The notes under the pieces: model-generated | What the model was told of the DNA's origin: nothing | Database searches by the model: none | Seen by the model: only the letters and a program-made list of their open reading frames with translations | Made by a program: the position numbers and the translations under genes | Source of the DNA: Drosophila pseudoobscura | Taxonomy: Eukaryota > Arthropoda > Insecta > Diptera > Drosophilidae | Length of the DNA: 64,000 bases | Assembly: GCF_009870125.1 (NCBI RefSeq) | Contig: NC_046680.1 | Span: 22,773,501 to 22,837,500, forward strand | Direction of reading: 5' to 3' | Shown: in pieces, positions 57,901-64,000 of the stretch | Layout of the letters: every line of letters begins with the position of its first letter | Numbering within the stretch: position 1 is the stretch's first letter

Positions 57901-60900
57901 GGGCACAGCGTTACCACCACTCCACACCACACCATACCACACTACACCACCAAAAAGATGCAACAACGAGACGTGCGAGAGCGTCGTGGTACCAACACGA
58001 CGTTTATCGCGCGTTCGCATCGGGTTCTCCACTCCACTCCACTCCACTCCACTCTAGCCCACCCCATGCCACGCCATACCATACCTTCTGCCTTCTGCCT
58101 TCTGGCCATGTTATCTTGATCGCTGGGATCCCTACTATCCCTGGGATACCTTCTTGGCCTGGCCCCTGCCGCTGCACCACCCTGCTGCACCCTCCCCTTG
58201 TGGTAGGGCAGGGGGTGGGGGCATCTGCTATACGCATAATTCTTGTTTTTACAATTTAGCAGCGATAATGATTTTATACCATATTCAAGGCAACAACATA
58301 GACACGCCCACCGAAGGCCCCCCTTCTTGTTGTTGGCTGTGCTAGTAGTATGCTGCCACAAAATGCGGCACAAAAGCAGATTGATTTGTGCCTCTCTCTC
58401 TCTCTCTCTCTCAGTCCTCCTCCTCCTCTTGTTACCCTGTTCTTTGGGGTTTCCTGTTTTTTTAATCAATGCTAATCCCAGGGAATGCGCGCTCGCATGT
58501 CTATTGTCATTTCCCTGCCATCGTGCCCCCCAGTGCTTCCACTGCCACAGCCACAGCCAGGGGGGACTCACACGTGACTCGCCCTAACCTCATTCGTTGT
58601 GCGAAATAGCGGTACTTTGGCATATTATGTTACAGTTATGCGGCGAACATGATGTGAAACATGAGCGACGAGAAGGAAATGAGAGAGAGAGAGGCAGCGA
58701 GGGAGCTAGGGAGCTAGGGAAAGGCATTTGTCATGTGCCAGACACACCCCCACCCACCCCTACTAGATCCACCTTTCACCTGCTGCTGCTGCCACCTCCC
58801 ACCTGCTCCTCCTGTTCCTGTCTCTGTCAATAGCCAAACATTTATAGCTTCCTGTCACGCTCAGGCGTGTCCCTTGAGCGCTTCTCTGCGCTGCGATTGT
58901 CTTTCCTTGTTCTACCACTCCCCCCTCTGCCCGCGCCATTGTCAGCGCATGGCGAACATAACGCATACGCAGCGTTGTTTTTCTCGCATGTCCCGCGTCC
59001 CATACGATGGGAAAATGTCAACTCCGATTTTCTCATTGGAAAACTGCACGAATAATCGAAGCGGAGAGCATTTTTCGGAATGAAGCAACGAGTTTTAATA
59101 TTTTACAATACGATTTAACCGGAAATGTGACAAGAATATTGAAATATTTCCTGTATGGGAAAATTCTTAAAGAGGGCAAGCGAATGGGGGATTTGTTTCC
59201 TTTGTTTCTTTGGCCCCACTTCTGCCTGGGCCTATGGGCGTGTCCCTAATTGGTTTACTCCTGAAGGGGGGAGTCCTGAGAATAGTCCCGGAGCCCTGCC
59301 GCTGGGCATATCATTAATATCTCAAGGGGCCATAAATATGCAACAGTGAATCAATAAAAGACATAAAATCCAGTTACGGCTCTCCACAGGCCCTCGCCGC
59401 AGACCATATTCTATTCTATTTTTTATTATTGCTTTTTATGATGACGATGCGTGTGCGAGAGGCGCCCAGCATGCGAAAAAAGTTCATTATAAGAGGGGGA
59501 TGGAGGGGGGCCCAGAACAAAGGAATCCTGTGGCGGAACCGTGAATATTCCGCAATGAAATTGTTACCACGGCAACGGGCGACAAATCATACAATTTATG
59601 AGTGAAACCAACCAAGCAACCCCCTCTGCCGTGTCCCCTCTCGTCCGTGGGCCTACCGACGCCTGTGGCCGACTTAATGGTTTTTCCTCTCTCTTATTTC
59701 CATTTTTGTGTGCGAACAAATTTATTGTCGACTGATTGGCCTGCTCTCCAGTCCACTCCACTCCTCTCTCTTTCCGGAGACTATCATAATGCGGTTGGCA
59801 TCCGCAGTCCCCCAATACCCCACTCTCCACGCCATGCCATACCATCCTTTAGCATCCTGCTTCTATCTTGCTTCTATCCTGCTCATTTTGCAGCCTTTTA
59901 TGGCTTCTTATTTTGCCGGGGAGCTAGCTTTTTACACTTATTGAATTTGAAATGGTTGTGGTAATTGAAATGTTCTGCCCCCCTTTAAGGTGGGGTTGGG
60001 GAAGCCAGAAATATGTTTTGCCCGATGGTGGAAATAAAGAAGAATTTTGTGGCCAAAAAAACCAGTTCATAAAACCAAATTCGCCTCAATGGCTATGTTT
60101 TTATTGAGTTCTAATTGAACGGGTTATGATTATGATTGGAAAAGGGTTGGAATGTGGGGAACATCTGTTCGGAATGGTGGAACTTTACGAAGGGAGCCCC
60201 TAGAACTCTCACTAAATGCACTCGAACCACGAAATTTCCTAGAAATCCCCAGGCTAAAGATCCTCTCAAACCCCGAGGCTTGAGTAAATGTAATTCCGAA
60301 ATGGAAATCCAGTTTAATTAAATTGGTAAGCCCTTTAAGCAGGGTCTTTGGGCTGCGTACCTGATATTTCCATTAGCAGGAAACCCGAGGAACTCGAGGA
60401 TGGATAGTGGAAAGGCAGACAGTCAGACAGTCAGGCATTCAGGCGATGGCCAATAAGTGTCACTTGTGGCTGACAAATCGCATAAAAAGCAGAGGCAGGA
60501 GCTCACGAGCAGGATATATATGCTCCCAGGAGGAGCACAGCATGGCATGGCATGGCAGCAGCAGCAGCCGCAGCGGGAAGGAGTCGACTGAGAACAGGAG
60601 AATATTTCATATTTCCATGCAAATGCAAATAACAAAATAATAAAATGCACAGCAAGGACGGGAGTAGCAGCTGTAGGAGTGCTAGTCGAGAAGGGTGGGT
60701 GTGGGAGTGAGAGTGGGTGGGGGTCAGGACACACATGAGGAAATTTGCAAGGCAAACGATTTTTCATAACCATGTGAAGGAAGGACCCCACAAAGCAGGC
60801 GAGGAGCTCCTGATGATGGCAACTTTTCATGTGAAATGCACTGCGATTTATCTCAACAGGAACTTAATGTTTATTCGCCTCTCTCTCGCTCTCTCTCTAT

Positions 60901-63061
60901 CTCTCTGTATCTCTGTGAGTTTATTTTGTCATAAATTTCACGCACAACAGGGTTCCCTTGTGCTCACCTCACCTTCAACTGCAGTTTTAAGGCAAATCAA
61001 ATCAGACAGCAAATGCAAACATATTTCTCTACCTCTGTCTCTCTTTTGCAGATACGAAAAAGGTAATAGATCCGCCTGGCAACTTCGATGAGAATCTGGG
61101 GGAGATGGGCAAACCTGTCACGTTGCCCAAGGAGATGACCGACGAGATGAAGAAGGCCGTGGAGACTGGCTGGACCAACAATGCCTTCAACCAGTATGTT
61201 TCCGACCTGATATCGGTGCACCGCACACTGCCGGATCCCCGGGATGCCTGGTGCAAGGATTCGGCCCATTATCTATCGAATCTGCCTGCCACAGATGTCA
61301 TCATTTGCTTCCACAACGAGGCCTGGACCGTACTGTTGCGCACAGTGCACTCGGTGCTGGACAGATCCCCGGAACACCTCATTGGCAGGATTATCCTGGT
61401 GGATGACTACAGCGATATGCGTGAGTGTTCTCCTTGAATCTTGTCTTGGAAGCAAAATCAATGAATCTACATCGAGGTTTATTCTCCATTTTAGCGCATC
61501 TCAAGACGCAACTAGAGGATTATTTTGCCGCCTATCCCAAGGTTCAGATTATCAGGGGGAAGAAGCGCGAGGGCTTGATTCGTGCCCGCCTCCTGGGCGC
61601 CCAGCATGCCAAGTCGCCAGTTTTAACGTATTTGGATTCCCATTGCGAGTGCACTGAAGGTGAGCAAGTGATGAATGTCGCTGCCTGAAAGCAGGCAACA
61701 GAATTCAGACTACAAAATACTCAGCAAACTTTTAGAGGGGATAATATTTGCGGAATTGTCACATTAATTTGTAGAATACCTTTAGGGGAAAACAATAGTG
61801 CGCGTGCAATAGATGCGATTAAGTGATTAATTTATTTGCCTGGAAGTAGGCAACACAATTTACATAAGAAGGTAGGTGCTATGCGCTGCTGAATTACTGC
61901 ACTGCTACTTTAATTTGTAGCATACTTTTGGGTGGCAAATACTATTTGTCGAGCATAAGAACGACTAAGATGTAAGGTCTTCTCTTAAATATCTTAAATT
62001 AATATTGTATTCCTTGGTACGAAATTTCATAATTCAATCATAAGTATCCGCAACACGGAGACGTGTTTAAACGATTGACGAGCCATTTTCCACCTCTCCC
62101 TCTCGTAGATTTTCTCTATTACATTCACTAATGGAATGAATGTCAATCTGCCAATATGCTAATTCCCCAAAAAACTACAAGTGCGGCTCTTAATTGAGTA
62201 GATAGCATTTGTGCAGTCAGCATTTTTGGCAATACAAAATTCAGGCCAATAATAAATATTTAAATTTATGCGGCAGCCAAAAAAGCAAAGCAAAAGTAAA
62301 ACCAAATCAAATTTAAATGCATAAATTTAATTTCTGTTGTACAAGCTTTTTTCCTAACCGAGTCTCCTCCTCTCCTGTGGAGTCTCCCGTTTCTGGTTTA
62401 TGGCCCAGAGTGTAACGTTCTGTTCGTACCATTTTTGATGGCCATCAAATAAAATCCGTTGGGCACAAAACGATGCCAAATAAAACAAAGCCCAACTCGG
62501 GTAATTCACTTGAGCCTCGGTATTTCCCTGGATCTGGTTCTGCCTCTCTGGCTTTGGCTCAGATTCTGTTTCTGAGCCTCCCACTGCCACTCCCACTCGA
62601 TAAGCTCAATGACTGACAAGAGAACGTAACAAAAGGCAATCAATTTAGTTTATTAAGAAAGTTGCAGCAAAAGCTGGCAATTGGTTGTCAAAAAACTATC
62701 CGAGAGTGAAGCGTAAAGAAAAGCAATTTCTCCTATCATGAGGCGGATGATGGATGGATGAGCGAGCGAGTGCCGTGCCGTACCGTGCCCCGAAAAAGCA
62801 ATTAAACCCGCTCGTAGTCGTATTTTCACAATTTCAATTTCATCCTTTCATCCTTTTGTTTTCGCAGGCTGGCTGGAACCGCTGCTGGATCGCATCGCCC
62901 GGAACTCCACCACCGTTGTCTGTCCCGTCATCGATGTCATCAGCGATGATACCTTGGAGTACCACTATCGCGACTCCAGCGGCGTCAATGTGGGTGGCTT
63001 TGATTGGAATTTGCAGTTCAGCTGGCACGCGGTGCCCGAGCGCGAGAAGAAGCGCCACAAT
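54939..63061 (+). CDS. pgant9: Polypeptide N-acetylgalactosaminyltransferase (pgant9-type), 5' four coding exons, partial at 3' end
   Basis: This enzyme starts mucin-type O-glycosylation in the Golgi, moving GalNAc from UDP-GalNAc to Ser/Thr. Coding exons are 54939-55353, 61052-61420, 61495-61659 and 62868-63061, all joining in phase 1 and giving 381 residues before the right edge. It is a type II membrane protein: a short basic cytoplasmic end ([11 protein letters not shown]), a membrane anchor ([19 protein letters not shown]), and a Gly/Pro/Asp-rich stem. The catalytic start follows: [20 protein letters not shown], then [10 protein letters not shown]. Exon 3 has the [15 protein letters not shown] segment and the metal-binding D-x-H in [11 protein letters not shown]. 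Exon 4 begins the central part ([15 protein letters not shown]). The remaining catalytic region and the lectin domain lie beyond the window. The GalNAc-T family call is firm; pgant9 rests on remembered N-terminus and map position. Confidence 0.88.
57143..57169. repeat. (GGA)n microsatellite
   Basis: Near-perfect GGA units. Confidence 0.88.
58392..58412. repeat. (CT)n microsatellite
   Basis: An uninterrupted CT run. Confidence 0.9.
61660..62867 (+). other. Intron 3 of the pgant9-type gene
   Basis: A 1.2-kb AT-rich intron with GTGAGC donor and TTTTGTTTTCGCAG acceptor. Nothing else is seen in it. Confidence 0.7.
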
Positions 63062-63938
63062 GTGAGTAGATTTCAGTAGAATCTGATTATTTCTCCCCCT
63101 GGCGGGAGTCTCCTCCCTCCTCGGGTTACCCTAAACATACGCCGCATGGCGTGTTCCTTGGGTTTGAGTTATGTTTTTGTTTGTTTTACCCAATGGTTAC
63201 CATGGTTATTTTGGCTCGAAACCGTAGTGAAAAGTGGGGTTACTCCCGCCTCCCGGGGAAGCCCTCGCTTAAAGCGCTTGAACGTGACTACAAAAACTGA
63301 ATGTTTGGCGTAAAAAGGGAATGAATTCCCCTGCCCCTGCCACTGCACACACAAACACTCTCGCAGAGATACGGATACGGAACATTCACATCCATTCACA
63401 CGTACAGGCCACAAAAGTGTCGTTTGCGATATGAGCTATTAGAACTAACAGTCGCTCTTATCACGCTGCAGATGACCGAAGACTTGAGATCAAATTTGCG
63501 TTGAGGAAGACTAAAAGTTGGCAACCTTTTATGGAGGTTTGTCTGGGAAGAATGTCCGGGATCCGAATAGTTAAAGGCAGAAGTTTTATGAAGTATAAAA
63601 AGGTAATGCTGTGGCAATAGGATCTACAATAAATCGTAGTTCTACTATTAGACAGAATCCACACAGAAAGTGGGTCAAAAAGAAATAAACTCCTTCTAAT
63701 TTTAGTTGGAATTTATTGATTAACTTGTGAGCGGCGGGGTGTTATGGTGCTATGCTTTTAAGGCACACTGTCCCAGCGGATTTCATATCCTTTGCGGACT
63801 GGAGGAGCCCCGTGCCCCATCCTGCCTGCTGCCATAACTTTCCATGAGCCAAAGAAATGGCTTTTGCAGTTTATGGCCGCCTGGGCGAGCCACGTACAAA
63901 CTGTAACCCATACTCCGACACGCAATTAGATACTCCCG

Positions 63939-63986
<48 letters not shown>

Positions 63987-64000
63987 CGCCAAAGATAGAG
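63062..64000 (+). other. Start of intron 4 of the pgant9-type gene
   Basis: It starts with a GTGAGT donor and runs off the window. No exon is seen. A (CA)n run lies at 63939-63987. Confidence 0.6.
63939..63987. repeat. (CA)n microsatellite
   Basis: A CA run with two AA interruptions at the window edge. Confidence 0.9.

Larger units (their letters stand above)
55354..61051 (+). other. Intron 1 (coding part) of the pgant9-type gene
   Basis: GTGAGA donor and CTCTCTTTTGCAG acceptor. No nested gene is supported. Open frames at 55706-56395 (plus) and 55888-56484 (minus) face each other and are low complexity. It also carries (GGA)n at 57143-57169 and (CT)n at 58392-58412. Confidence 0.6.

Noticed and set aside
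1-64000. tRNA genes, the mir-8 hairpin and CRISPR arrays
   Set aside because: I looked for tRNA T-loop strings and for the mature miR-8 sequence as I remember it and saw neither. Spaced-repeat arrays of the CRISPR type are absent, as expected for a fly.

Overview
This window is from a Drosophila genome, most likely the obscura group. The evidence is short spliced introns, TATA/Inr promoters on small secreted-protein genes, a DINE-1-like element, abundant microsatellites, and the recognisable fly genes unc-104 and a pgant9-type GalNAc-transferase. From memory, unc-104, the Acp53 genes, a PDZ-only gene and pgant9 lie near each other on D. melanogaster 2R at about 53C-F (Muller element C). The species and synteny calls are inference.

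Layout. 1-1786 holds the last five coding exons of unc-104 (kinesin-3, C-terminal PH domain). A minus-strand TIL-domain inhibitor gene is nested in one of its introns. 1787-3939 is the probable long unc-104 3' UTR. 4546-9987 is a tandem array of seven two-exon genes, all on + strand, encoding secreted proteins of 114-132 residues. All seven share four cysteines with fixed spacing, and I call them Acp53-like (male accessory gland) proteins. A DINE-1-like element lies between copies 1 and 2. 10275-10489 is a minus-strand two-exon gene for a 38-residue secreted peptide. Next come a possible 43-residue secreted peptide (11264-11395), a PDZ-domain gene (11754-12481), a decayed Acp53-like exon (12534-12806) and a second TIL-domain protein with an acidic repeat tail (13052-13606).

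13.6-54.4 kb is mostly non-coding. It contains a frameshifted minus-strand pseudogene (17.2-17.8 kb), two isolated coding-exon candidates (24.97 and 25.88 kb; the second is half of a FYVE-related Rab-effector zinc finger), a direct duplication (26.5 kb), a likely 5' UTR exon ending in a strong donor at 28159, and many simple and diverged repeats. 54.5 kb to the window end is the 5' part of a pgant9-type transferase, running off the right edge. The 28.16-54.47 kb interval may be its first intron.

How the genes fit together. The 4.5-13.6 kb block looks like a seminal-fluid or secreted-protein island: Acp53-like helical proteins, a short peptide and TIL inhibitors, set between two housekeeping or neuronal genes. 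Several members share a compact TATA-Inr-short leader promoter. Two copies (E and G) share nearly identical promoter and leader sequence, which suggests recent duplication or conversion.
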